Below the pieces are notes generated by a model that saw nothing but the letters and a program-made list of their open reading frames with translations, made no database searches and was not told the DNA's origin. This document shows, in pieces, positions 41,700 to 50,588 of a stretch of DNA of 64,000 nucleotides. Origin of the DNA: Rhodococcus triatomae (GTDB taxonomy: Bacteria; Actinomycetota; Actinomycetes; Mycobacteriales; Mycobacteriaceae); the NCBI RefSeq assembly GCF_014217785.1, contig NZ_CP048814.1, forward strand, positions 1,178,001-1,242,000, written 5' to 3'. Position 1 is the stretch's first letter. Each line of letters opens with the position of its first letter. A program made the position numbers and the translations under genes.

Positions 41700-42919
41700 T
41701 CCGGACCCTCCGCTCCGCACGTGTCCGGTGCCGGCACGCCCGCGAAGCGGTCCGCGATCCAGTCCACCGCGCCGGGCACGGCACGCGGATCCGCGTGCCG
41801 CTCTCCGACGTTCACCCGGAGGTCGACGACGTCACCGGCCAGACATGCCCGAGCCACGGCGTTCTCGGTCCACGAGGGCAGGATCAGATCGTCCCCCGTG
41901 CCGACCACGACGAGCAGTGGACCGGCGGCGGCCTGCCGCGGAAGTGCCCGCGCGCCCAGCAGCTCGCGCATGTTCTCGGCATCGGTCATGGTGCGGGGCC
42001 CGACGTCCTCCGCGTCGATCGCACGGAGCAGCTCGAGCTTCTCCGGAAGCTTCGCGGTGACACAGGAGAGGGTGACGTCGGTGGCGTCCGCGAGCGGACC
42101 ACGCAGATAGGCGGACGGGTCCAGATCCGGGTCGGTGACCCGCAGGCCCTCGATCAGGTACGGCAGGAACATCGTCTGAGGCACGGTCAACTGCACGCCG
42201 TCGGGGCCGTCGAGAATCCGCGAGAGGTCCGCCGCCGGTGACAGGTTGGCGGCACCGACGAACTCGAGACCGTCCCCGTAGTCTGCCGCACGTTCGGCGG
42301 CGGCCCAGGAGGCCTGGCCTCCCTGCGAGATACCGAGCGCGGCCCACCGGGTCGACGTGTCCGGCACGGTCAGCCGAGCAGCCCGAACGGCATCGATGAG
42401 ATCGTATGCGGCCGAATCGGGCTCGAGGTACGGGTGCGGCCCGTCCGTGCCGAGTCCCTGGTAGTCGGAGACCGTCACGACGTATCCGCGCTCCACCAGT
42501 GTCCCGGACAGCGCGGCGGTCCCCAGCAGATCCGGGCTGTCCGAGGGCGCGCACTCGTCGGTGACGCCGGTGGTGCCGTGGCCGACGGTGACCACCGGCC
42601 ATCCGCCCTCCGGTGGGGGGCCCGGCGGGGTGAACACGGTCGCCACCACCTCTGCCCCGGTGCCGTCCACCCCGGAGGTGGACCGGTACGTCACCCGCTG
42701 TGCGGTGGCACCCAGCGCGGCGATGTCGGGATGGAAGTCGGTGACCGTCTCCGCAGCGACGACCGACCCGCGTTCGTCGCCGACGGGAGCAGGGACGGTC
42801 GTGTGTGAGAGTGCACCATCGGGCTCGTCGGGACCGGCGCTCTGCGCACACCCGGACAGGACGGCCACACCGCCTGCGAGAGCGATCACCCCGATCCGCA
42901 ACCGCATCGACGACTCCAC
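41696..42919 (-). CDS. Secreted lipase/esterase lipoprotein (LIP family-like)
   Basis: 407 residues. Signal and lipobox LSGC (Cys near residue 24). Then an alpha/beta hydrolase fold: VVTVGHGTTGVTDECAPS, nucleophile motif GISQGGQASWAAAERAA (G-x-S-x-G) near residue 195, and VVVGTGDDLILPSW (acid) and GERHADPRAV (His) near the end. Family members hydrolyse lipids or esters at the cell surface. It begins the six-gene operon that ends with a symporter; release of a short acid and its uptake would be a sensible pair (inference). Confidence 0.85.
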   Translation of the reverse strand: MESSMRLRIGVIALAGGVAVLSGCAQSAGPDEPDGALSHTTVPAPVGDERGSVVAAETVTDFHPDIAALGATAQRVTYRSTSGVDGTGAEVVATVFTPPGPPPEGGWPVVTVGHGTTGVTDECAPSDSPDLLGTAALSGTLVERGYVVTVSDYQGLGTDGPHPYLEPDSAAYDLIDAVRAARLTVPDTSTRWAALGISQGGQASWAAAERAADYGDGLEFVGAANLSPAADLSRILDGPDGVQLTVPQTMFLPYLIEGLRVTDPDLDPSAYLRGPLADATDVTLSCVTAKLPEKLELLRAIDAEDVGPRTMTDAENMRELLGARALPRQAAAGPLLVVVGTGDDLILPSWTENAVARACLAGDVVDLRVNVGERHADPRAVPGAVDWIADRFAGVPAPDTCGAEGPE

Positions 42920-42955
42920 CGGCGCCTCCCTCTGTTCGTTCCTGCCGGCCGCGGC

Positions 42956-44587
42956 TCACCACCACCGACGGCGGACCCGTTCCTCGGCCGCGGCCGCGTC
43001 GAGGTCGAGGCTCTCCAACACGCTACGCAACACCTCGTCGTCCAGGATGCCGCAGTCGCGGGCGTGCACCAGCGCGGCGCGCTCGGCGCGCAGTATGTCC
43101 CGGCGGAGCACCGCGAGCAACGCAGCGACGCCGGTTCCGCCCGGGGCGGCGACGCCGCTGCCGTCCGGGGCCTCCTCGGCGTCCTGCGCGGCCCGGCGAG
43201 CCCGGAGCGAACGCCGGGCCCGGTCCACGGCATCGTCGAAAGCCGCCACGGGAACGTCGTCCGGCCGCACCCGTGCCCGCGCGTCGAGTTCCTCCTCGCC
43301 CGCCGCCACCGCGATGTCGCGGGCGACGTGGAACTGTTCCTCGTACCGTTGCTCCTCGTGCGGATCGGCGACGCGCAGCACCCGGATCAGGGCCGGCATC
43401 GTGGCCCCCTGGATCAGTAGGGTGCCGACGGCGACCACGAACGCCACCGTCTGGATGATCTCCCGGCCCGGAAACGGCGTCCCGTCGGCGAGCGTGACCG
43501 GAACTCCGGCCGCGGCCGCGAGGGTCACCACTCCGCGCATCCCGGCCCACGAGACGACCAGGGTCTCGCGCCACCCCAGCCCGCGGGCCGGCCACGCCGT
43601 GAGACCGATGTGTCGCCGAAACCAGTGCAGCATCAGCCATCCCGGCCGCACCGCCATGACGACGGCCAGCACTGCAAGCGCATAGAGGAACACCCGGGTG
43701 ACGGACAGGCCGCTGTCGCGGACGTCCTCGATCACCCATTTGAACTGCAGCCCCATGTAGGCGAAGACGAACATCTCGAGGAGCTGGTCGAGACTGGACC
43801 ACACGGACCGTTCCTGCAGCCGGGTGGTCACCGACTCGCCCGCGGAACGATGCCCCATCACGACACCGGCGGTCACGACGGCGAGCACGCCGGACACCTC
43901 GATCTCCTCGGCAGCCAGGTACGCGGCGAACGGCAGCATCAGTCCGAGGACCGTCTCCAGTGACGGGTCCCGCATCCGCGCGCGGACCGCGCCGACGACG
44001 AGCGCGAAGGCCGCACCGACGGCGATGCCGCCGAGGACCTCGTAGCCGAAGAAGATCACCGGATGCTCGAACACCCTCGCCCCGACGACGCCGGCCACGG
44101 CCACCGTGAACAGCGTCAACGCCGAGGCATCGTTGACCAGCCCCTCCCCGGTGAGCACGGCGAGCACGCGCCGCGGCAGGCCGAGTCGGCGCCCGACCGA
44201 CACCGCGCTCACCGCGTCGGTGGGTGCGACGACGGCGCCGAGGACGACTGCCGCCCCCAGCGTGAGACCGGGAATCAGCCAGTGGGCGAAGAACGCCACG
44301 GCGAAGGCGGTCACCAGCACCGTGACGATGCCCAGCCGCAGGATGTGACCGAGGTGGCGCCGCAGCGTCTGGGTGGAGAACCGCAACGCCGCCGAGTACA
44401 GCAGCGGCGGCAGGACCACACCGAGAATCACCTCGGGGCTCAGCTCGAGCCGGGGCAACCCGGGCAGGAACGACGCCGCCGACCCGAGGGCCACCAGCAC
44501 CAGCGGCACCTGCAGGTCGAGACGGCGCGCCAACGTGGTGACAGCGATGGCCGCGAGAACGACCAGCAGGATCAGCGCACCGTGCAC
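42956..44587 (-). CDS. Na+/H+ antiporter, CPA1 family
   Basis: 543 residues with about 12 helices up to residue 410. VAPTDAVSAVSVGRRLGLPRRVLAVLTGEGLVNDASALTLFTV holds the transport Asp pair region (TGEGLVNDA), and WAGMRGVVTLAAAAGVP the conserved Arg. The C-terminal ~130 residues are hydrophilic and contain Ala/Glu/Arg-rich helices, probably cytoplasmic regulation. It exchanges Na+ (or K+) for protons. Start GTG; its stop lies 36 bases upstream of the lipase start. Confidence 0.9.
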   Translation of the reverse strand: MHGALILLVVLAAIAVTTLARRLDLQVPLVLVALGSAASFLPGLPRLELSPEVILGVVLPPLLYSAALRFSTQTLRRHLGHILRLGIVTVLVTAFAVAFFAHWLIPGLTLGAAVVLGAVVAPTDAVSAVSVGRRLGLPRRVLAVLTGEGLVNDASALTLFTVAVAGVVGARVFEHPVIFFGYEVLGGIAVGAAFALVVGAVRARMRDPSLETVLGLMLPFAAYLAAEEIEVSGVLAVVTAGVVMGHRSAGESVTTRLQERSVWSSLDQLLEMFVFAYMGLQFKWVIEDVRDSGLSVTRVFLYALAVLAVVMAVRPGWLMLHWFRRHIGLTAWPARGLGWRETLVVSWAGMRGVVTLAAAAGVPVTLADGTPFPGREIIQTVAFVVAVGTLLIQGATMPALIRVLRVADPHEEQRYEEQFHVARDIAVAAGEEELDARARVRPDDVPVAAFDDAVDRARRSLRARRAAQDAEEAPDGSGVAAPGGTGVAALLAVLRRDILRAERAALVHARDCGILDDEVLRSVLESLDLDAAAAEERVRRRWW

Positions 44588-44619
44588 GTGTCGATTGTGC
44601 GCGGAGCTTCAGCCCTACG

Positions 44620-44811
44620 TCATTCCTTCGGCGGCACGGCCTTCTTCGCCGCGTCGGCGGCCTTGTCGATCTTCTCGCTGTACTTGCCGCCCGTCTTGTC
44701 GTCGGCGAAGTCGGCCGCCTTGTCGATGGCGCCCTGGATCTGCTCGGAGTTGTCGGCCGCGGCCTTCTTGCCCTTGCCGATCAGACCCTTGAGGGTGTCC
44801 GCGAAACTCAT
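44620..44811 (-). CDS. Rv0909-like antitoxin (MT0933-type) small protein
   Basis: 63 residues: SFADTLKGLIGKGKKAAADNSEQIQGAIDKAADFADDKTGGKYSEKIDKAADAAKKAV, a two-helix Lys/Ala-rich protein. It is the typical pattern of the MT0933 antitoxin family (FDKLKGL-like start, DKTGGKYSDKI motif). In M. tuberculosis Rv0909 sits next to the SRPBCC gene Rv0910. Here the Rv0910-like gene is 10 kb further on, while the ctpE-like gene remains directly upstream as in M. tuberculosis (Rv0908). Confidence 0.85.
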   Translation of the reverse strand: MSFADTLKGLIGKGKKAAADNSEQIQGAIDKAADFADDKTGGKYSEKIDKAADAAKKAVPPKE

Positions 44812-44943
44812 GTCGTCTCCTTCTCCGCTCCGCAGGCGGTACCTGCGGAATCCGCGCGGCGGGCGATCACCCGCAGTCGTACCCGATTTTCACAGGTCCG
44901 CACCGCCCTCGCCACAGCGACAGGCCGGGCGCGGGTGTGACGG

Positions 44944-47433
44944 TCAGCGCCCGGGGTGCTCGCCCGGGAGGTCGTCGGGGGTCGCGAACAGCCGACGGTG
45001 CTCGCCGTGGATACGACCGGTCACCCACCAGCCGACCTCGACGAGGACCACACCCACCAGACCGCAGACGACGGCCGTCGTGGTCGCCGCGACGTTCGAG
45101 GGGTCGAGCTTGAAGAACTCGCGGGTGAACGGCACGGAGAAGAGCACGAGGTAGCCGGCGATCGAGCCCGCGATGAGCACGACCTTCCACCACTGATACG
45201 GGCGGGCCACCACGGCGAGGACCCAGACCGCGATCATGATGAGCGTGATCAGCGCGGTGGTGCCGGCCTGGACCTTCTGCGTCTCGGTCTGGTCCGGCCC
45301 GGCGTACACCAGGACGTACGAGACGAACGTGGCCACGCCGATGATGACGCCGGACGGGATCGCCAGGCGCATCACACGCGGAACGAATCCGGACCGGGCG
45401 CGTTCGTTGTTCGGGGCCAGGGACAGCAGGAACGCGGGGATCCCGATGGTGAACCAGGCGGCGATCGTGACGTGCCGCGGCAGGAACGGGTACGGCAACG
45501 GCTCGAAGTCGAACATCGTCGAGAGCACCCCGGAGAACCCGACCAGGAAGGCCAGCAGCACCGAGTAGACCGTCTTGGTGAGGAACAGGTTCGAGACCCG
45601 TTCGATGTTGCCGATCACCCGGCGGCCCTCGCCGACGACGTACGGGAGGGTGGCGAACTTGTTGTCCAGCAGGACGATCTGAGCCACCGCCCGGGTGGCG
45701 GGGCTGCCGGATCCCATCGAGACACCGATGTCGGCGTCCTTGAGGGCGAGCACGTCGTTGACGCCGTCGCCCGTCATGGCGACGGTGTGCCCGCGGGACT
45801 GGAGGGCGCCGACCATGGCGCGCTTCTGGTCCGGCCGGACCCGGCCGAACGTGCTCCCGGATTCGACGGCGTCCGCGAGCTTCTCCGGTTCGGACGGCAG
45901 TTCCCGCGCATCGACGGGGTGGTCGGCTCCGGGCAGACCCAGCGAGGACGCCACCGCGCCCACCGACACCGCGTTGTCGCCGGAGATGACCTTGACGACG
46001 ACGTGCTGACTCGCGAAGTACTCGAGCGTGTCCTTGGCGTCCGTACGCACCCGCTGTTCGAGGACGACCAATGCCCGAGGTGTGATGTCGCCCGGCCCTT
46101 CCGGGGAATCCACCGGACGCTCGGCGCTTCCGAGCAACAGCACCCGCAACCCCTGGGCGCCGAGTTCCTCGGCGCGGTCGGCCATCGTGCTGCCCGGCGC
46201 GAGCAGGACGTCGGGCGCCCCGAGCACCCAGTTGCCGCGGCTGCCGTAGGACTGCCCGCTCCACTTCTTCGCGGAGGAGAACGGCGCGACGGCCGTGGGT
46301 TCACCCCAGCCCGGATCGTCCGGGAACGCCTCCTTGATCGCGAGGACGCTGGCATTGGGCCGGGGGTCGTCGGCGGCGAGCGCGGCCAACGCCGCCCGCA
46401 CCGCGTCCGCCTGTCCGTCCACGTCGGCGGCCAGTTGCAGCTCCGACAGCCGCATCCCGTTCTCGGTGAGAGTGCCTGTCTTGTCCGCACAGACGACGTC
46501 CACGCGGGCGAGACCCTCGATCGCCGGCAACTCCTGGACCAGGCACTGGCGGCGACCCAGGCGGACCACCCCGACCGCGAAGGCGATCGACGTCATCAGC
46601 ACGAGTCCTTCCGGCACCATGGGCACCAGTGCGGCGACCATGCCGTTGAGGGCGGGCCCGAGGGCCTGGCCGCTCGAGAACAGCTGGTTGTAGATGATGA
46701 GCAGGCCCGCCGGGATCATCAGATAGGTGATGAACTTGAGGATCTTGTCGATCCCGCTGCGCAGCTCCGAATGGACCAGGGTGAACTTGCTGGCCTCCGC
46801 CGCGAGCTTGGCGGCGTACGCGTCGCGGCCCACCTTCGTCGCCCGGTAGGTCCCGCTTCCCGAGGACACGAAGCTGCCGGAGAGCACCTGCGCGCCCACC
46901 GCCTTGTGCACCGGGTCCGCCTCGCCGGTGAGCAGCGACTCGTCCACGTCCAGATTCGACGCCGAGGTGACGATGCCGTCGACGACGATCTGGTCTCCCG
47001 CGCCGAGTTCGATGATGTCGTCGAGGACCACCTCGCGGGGCGCCATCTCGACGGCACTGCCGTCCCGGCGCACGAGCGGCTTGGACTGGCTGACGATCGC
47101 CAGCTTGTCCAGGGTCCGTTTCGCCCGGACTTCCTGGATGATGCCGATGCCACTGTTCGCGACGATCAGCAGACCGAACATGCCGTCGATGATCGATCCG
47201 GTCGCCAGCACGATGAGCAACAGGACGCCGAGGATCGCGTTGATCCTGGTGAACACGTTTCCGCGGACGATGTCGCGGACCGAGCGGCTGGCCCGGTCGG
47301 GGACGTCGTTGGTCTTGCCCTGGGCCACACGCTCGGCGACCTGGTCGGCGGTCAGTCCACGAGCGAGGTGCGCCGCGTCGGTGTCGACCCCGGTGACCAC
47401 ACCGGTTTCGGCCCCCACCTGATCGTTCGTCAT
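44944..47433 (-). CDS. ctpE: Cation-translocating P-type ATPase (CtpE-like)
   Basis: 829 residues. The N-terminal [32 protein letters not shown] is the actuator lead, then TGEADPV (TGES-like dephosphorylation motif), the [12 protein letters not shown] membrane helix with ion-binding Pro-Glu, the phosphorylation motif DKTGTLT with D317, [19 protein letters not shown] and six C-terminal helices. The order is that of CtpE from M. tuberculosis, linked to calcium uptake and cell-wall integrity. ATG is preceded by a weak GAAAGG. The second ATG of the frame is chosen over an earlier GTG. Confidence 0.9.
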   Translation of the reverse strand: MTNDQVGAETGVVTGVDTDAAHLARGLTADQVAERVAQGKTNDVPDRASRSVRDIVRGNVFTRINAILGVLLLIVLATGSIIDGMFGLLIVANSGIGIIQEVRAKRTLDKLAIVSQSKPLVRRDGSAVEMAPREVVLDDIIELGAGDQIVVDGIVTSASNLDVDESLLTGEADPVHKAVGAQVLSGSFVSSGSGTYRATKVGRDAYAAKLAAEASKFTLVHSELRSGIDKILKFITYLMIPAGLLIIYNQLFSSGQALGPALNGMVAALVPMVPEGLVLMTSIAFAVGVVRLGRRQCLVQELPAIEGLARVDVVCADKTGTLTENGMRLSELQLAADVDGQADAVRAALAALAADDPRPNASVLAIKEAFPDDPGWGEPTAVAPFSSAKKWSGQSYGSRGNWVLGAPDVLLAPGSTMADRAEELGAQGLRVLLLGSAERPVDSPEGPGDITPRALVVLEQRVRTDAKDTLEYFASQHVVVKVISGDNAVSVGAVASSLGLPGADHPVDARELPSEPEKLADAVESGSTFGRVRPDQKRAMVGALQSRGHTVAMTGDGVNDVLALKDADIGVSMGSGSPATRAVAQIVLLDNKFATLPYVVGEGRRVIGNIERVSNLFLTKTVYSVLLAFLVGFSGVLSTMFDFEPLPYPFLPRHVTIAAWFTIGIPAFLLSLAPNNERARSGFVPRVMRLAIPSGVIIGVATFVSYVLVYAGPDQTETQKVQAGTTALITLIMIAVWVLAVVARPYQWWKVVLIAGSIAGYLVLFSVPFTREFFKLDPSNVAATTTAVVCGLVGVVLVEVGWWVTGRIHGEHRRLFATPDDLPGEHPGR

Positions 47434-47463
47434 TCTCGAAAGGCTACCCACCGGAACCGGTGT

Positions 47464-48579
47464 TCAGGACAGATGCTGCCACCACGTCGAGTGTGTGGCT
47501 GGTCTCGTCACGTCGATCCGCTGCCCCGGCACCGGGACCGACACCTCGGTGCCGACCTGCCCGGCCGCCGTCGTGAGCCGCACGATGGGCTCGGACCACG
47601 GGTGGAACGCGAGATTGAACGTGGCCCAGTGCACCGGGACGAGCCTGCCGTGTGTGCCGTCACCTCCGTTGAGATCGGCGTGCGTGCGCACGGCCTCCTC
47701 CGGGTTCATGTGGATGTCGCGCCACCGGTCGTCGTAGGCCCCCACGGGCAGGAGCGTGAGATCGAACGGGCCGTAGGACTCCCCCAGCCGGGCGAAACGC
47801 GGGGTGTACCCGCTGTCTCCGCCGAAGAACACCCGGCGCTCCGGACCGGCGATGACCCAGGACGCCCACTGGGTGGGGTTCCTGACGAGGCCACGTCCGG
47901 AGAAGTGCCTGGCCTCGGTACAGGTGAGGACGAGCCCGCCGAGCGTGACCGACTCGTCCCAGTCGAGTTCGACGATGCGGTCCTCGGGAACACGCCAGCG
48001 ACGCAGGTGCGCACCGATCCCGATCGGAACCACGAACGGCGCCGACTGCCGGGACGCCAGTTGCTGGACGGTCGCCTTGTCCAGGTGGTCGTAGTGGTCG
48101 TGCGAGATCACGATCGCGTCGACGGCGGGCAGGTTCCCCAACGCCACCGGGATCGGATGCAGCCGGGCCGGGCCGATCGACGCCGACGGCGAGACCCGGT
48201 CACTCCACACCGGATCCGCGAGGACCCGGTACCCGTCCACCTCGACCAGAACGCTCGAGTGCCCGTACCAGGTGACCGCGAGGGCACCGGCCTCCGCGGG
48301 GGCGATGGGAGTGGCGAGCGGGATCGGCTTGCGCGGGCGCCCCACCGAGCCACGGGTGACGAAGGACTTCGCGATTCCCGCCGACGCACCTGCGGGGATC
48401 TCCCCCGAGGGCTCCGAGTTGTGGAATCGGTAGTCGCGATATGTCGGCGAGGCACCGGCATAGGGCTGGATCCTGGACCGGGACGCACCGATCTGCCCCG
48501 GCACACCCCATGCCGCCCGGGTCAGCCAGGCTCCGGTTGCTGCCGCCAGTGCGGTGAGAGCGATGCGCTTGGGATTCAC
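47464..48579 (-). CDS. MBL-fold metallo-hydrolase, Rv0906/NAPE-PLD-like
   Basis: 371 residues. The N-terminal segment RIALTALAAATGAWLTRAAW is a signal or anchor. The metal site is SHDHYDHLD (HxHxDH) near 205, with later His in EARHFSGRG and FGGDSGYTPRF and VHWATFNLAFHPW. This is the layout of NAPE-PLD-like hydrolases; Rv0906 in M. tuberculosis stands in the same place between echA6 and ctpE. GTG start; a second in-frame GTG three codons upstream is an alternative. Confidence 0.85.
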   Translation of the reverse strand: MNPKRIALTALAAATGAWLTRAAWGVPGQIGASRSRIQPYAGASPTYRDYRFHNSEPSGEIPAGASAGIAKSFVTRGSVGRPRKPIPLATPIAPAEAGALAVTWYGHSSVLVEVDGYRVLADPVWSDRVSPSASIGPARLHPIPVALGNLPAVDAIVISHDHYDHLDKATVQQLASRQSAPFVVPIGIGAHLRRWRVPEDRIVELDWDESVTLGGLVLTCTEARHFSGRGLVRNPTQWASWVIAGPERRVFFGGDSGYTPRFARLGESYGPFDLTLLPVGAYDDRWRDIHMNPEEAVRTHADLNGGDGTHGRLVPVHWATFNLAFHPWSEPIVRLTTAAGQVGTEVSVPVPGQRIDVTRPATHSTWWQHLS

Positions 48580-48637
48580 CCCGTCCACGATATGCGACAG
48601 TTCCGCCGACTGCGCTCGCCTCGTCGGGCCCGAACCG

Positions 48638-49369
48638 CTACCGTCCCCGGAACTCGGGGTGGCGCTTCTCGCTCCGCGCGGCGCGGGCCTCCTTCGCATC
48701 CTCGCTGCGCCATGCCGCCTCGAGCGCGGCGAGTTCGGCGGCAGGCGACTCGGCGTGAGCCCCGTCGTCGTTGAAGACCAACTTCATGTGCTGCAGGGAC
48801 AGCGGCGCGAGCCGGGCGATCTTGCGGGCCCAGTCGTGCGCTGCGGCCACGTCACCGAGCCGGTTCGCGAGGCCGAGGGCGAACGCCGCGTCCGCGTCCA
48901 CCTGCTCGGCCGCCAGCAGCAGGGTACGAGCCGGGCCGCCGCCGATGAGCGAGGAGAGGCGGTGGATGGTCCAGCGGTCGACGGACAGCCCGAGCCGGGC
49001 AGCAGGGATGGAGAAGGTCGCCGTCGGAGCGACGACCCGCAGGTCCGCGGCCGTCGCCAGCTGGCACCCGGCACCGATGGCGGGGCCGTTGACCGCCGCG
49101 ATCACCGGCACCGGCGCGGATTCGACCGTGCGCAGCATGTCGACGAGTGCGTCGGTGAAGCCCTCGGCGTAGACGCTGCCGGACAGGTCGGCCCCGGCGC
49201 AGAACACCGGGCCCCGCCCCGTGAGCACGAGAGCACGGGCGCCCTCGGCCACGGCCTCGGTGACGGCGTCCTGCAATGCCTGGCAGAGTTCGGTGTTCAG
49301 CGCGTTGCGCCGCTCCTCGCGCTGCAGTTCGAGGGTGATCACGTCGCCTTCGCGGCTCGTCCCGATCAT
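48638..49369 (-). CDS. echA6: EchA6-like enoyl-CoA hydratase family protein
   Basis: 243 residues, the same length as M. tuberculosis EchA6, and it begins with the same pattern (MIGTSREGDVITLELQR). The crotonase core VLTGRGPVFCAGADLSG and VNGPAIGAGCQLATAADLRVVAPTATF is intact; the second half RLSSLIGGGPARTLLLAAEQVDADAAFALGLANRLGDV follows. In M. tuberculosis EchA6 lacks hydratase activity and shuttles fatty acids into FAS-II for mycolate synthesis. The ATG is chosen over a GTG six bases upstream by this alignment. It is divergent from the monooxygenase gene. Confidence 0.88.
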   Translation of the reverse strand: MIGTSREGDVITLELQREERRNALNTELCQALQDAVTEAVAEGARALVLTGRGPVFCAGADLSGSVYAEGFTDALVDMLRTVESAPVPVIAAVNGPAIGAGCQLATAADLRVVAPTATFSIPAARLGLSVDRWTIHRLSSLIGGGPARTLLLAAEQVDADAAFALGLANRLGDVAAAHDWARKIARLAPLSLQHMKLVFNDDGAHAESPAAELAALEAAWRSEDAKEARAARSEKRHPEFRGR

Positions 49370-49446
49370 CTCCACTCGCTTTCGTCGGTCGGCAGATGTC
49401 CCTCTGCGCTCTACAGGTCCTCGGTGGTCTTGTAGTAATGGAGGTT

Positions 49447-50580
49447 ATGACATCGGAGACCGTGGACGTCGACATCGCCGTGATCGGCGCGGGTCAGGCC
49501 GGACTCTCCTCGGCGTACCACCTCCGCCGGCTCGGTGTGGAGCCGGAGCGGTCGTTCGTCGTCCTCGACCATGCGCCCGGACCCGGAGGCGCGTGGCAGT
49601 TCCGTTGGCCGTCACTGACTCTGAGCACCGTCAACGCCGTGCACGATCTTCCCGGTCTGAGTTTCGCGGACACCGTGGCTGCGGCGCAGCCGTCCCTGGC
49701 ATCCGGGAGTGCGTCCGGGAGCGTGCTCGCCTCGACCGCGGTTCCGCACTACTACCGTGTCTACGAGGAGAAGTTCGGGCTGCCGGTGCACCGTCCGGCG
49801 CACGTGCGGGTGGTCTGCGATCGCGGCGACCGCCTGCACGTGGAGACCGACGACGCCGTGTTCGCCGCGAGAGGGCTGATCAACGCGACCGGGACGTGGG
49901 AGCGTCCGTTCATTCCGCACTATCCCGGCGCCGAGACGTTCCTGGGCAGGCAGCTGCACACCAGGGACTATCGCAGTGCGGACGAGTTCGCCGGGGCGCA
50001 CGTCCTCGTCGTCGGGGGCGGAATATCGGCGGTGCAACTTCTGGACGAGATCTCGCACGTCACCGACACGACGTGGGTCACCCGCCGGGAGCCCCACTTC
50101 AGTGAGGAACCGTTCACCTCCGACCACGGCCGCGCCGCGGTCGCCCTCGTCGAGGACCGGGTCCGTCGCGGGCTGCCCCCGGGCTCGGTGGTGTCGGTGA
50201 CGGGCCTGCCGGTCACACCGGCGATCCGCGCCGCCCGCGCTCGCGGCGTCCTCGACCGGCACCCGATGTTCCGGGAGATCACCCCGCACGGCGTGCGCTG
50301 GCCGGACGGCGCCGAGAAGGCCGTGGACGTCATCCTCTGGAACACCGGATTCCGCAGTTCGCTCGATCATCTGGCGCCGCTGCGCCTGCGTGGCCCCGGC
50401 GGCGGGATCACGATGACCGGCCGACTCGCGACGCAGGTGTCCTCCGACCCGCGCATCCACCTCGTCGGGTACGGCCCGTCCGCCTCGACGATCGGCGCGA
50501 ACCGGGCCGGGCAGGCAGCTGCCCGCGAGTTGACGCGGTACCTCGACCCGGGACCTGAGCGGGCGGCACGCGTACTCTGA
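49447..50580 (+). CDS. FAD-dependent NAD(P)-binding oxidoreductase (flavin monooxygenase-like)
   Basis: 377 residues. The FAD Rossmann motif IAVIGAGQAGLSSAYHLRRLGV is at the start; GGAWQFRWPSLTLSTVN, NATGTWERPFIPHYPG and a second Rossmann motif VLVVGGGISAVQLLDEIS (NADPH) at about 200. This is the layout of class-B-like flavin monooxygenases (CzcO/YpeA type). Substrate unknown. ATG after TGGAGG; a TAGTAA -10 is 8 bases upstream. Followed after 8 bases by the large regulator gene, so they may share an operon. Confidence 0.85.
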   Translation: MTSETVDVDIAVIGAGQAGLSSAYHLRRLGVEPERSFVVLDHAPGPGGAWQFRWPSLTLSTVNAVHDLPGLSFADTVAAAQPSLASGSASGSVLASTAVPHYYRVYEEKFGLPVHRPAHVRVVCDRGDRLHVETDDAVFAARGLINATGTWERPFIPHYPGAETFLGRQLHTRDYRSADEFAGAHVLVVGGGISAVQLLDEISHVTDTTWVTRREPHFSEEPFTSDHGRAAVALVEDRVRRGLPPGSVVSVTGLPVTPAIRAARARGVLDRHPMFREITPHGVRWPDGAEKAVDVILWNTGFRSSLDHLAPLRLRGPGGGITMTGRLATQVSSDPRIHLVGYGPSASTIGANRAGQAAARELTRYLDPGPERAARVL

Positions 50581-50588
50581 GCTGCACC

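Noticed and set aside
44956..48774. 1272-codon open frame on the plus strand
   Set aside because: It runs opposite to ctpE and the MBL gene, whose motifs are clear; its translation is low-complexity (Arg, Asp, Gly, His rich) as expected of a shadow frame in GC-rich DNA.
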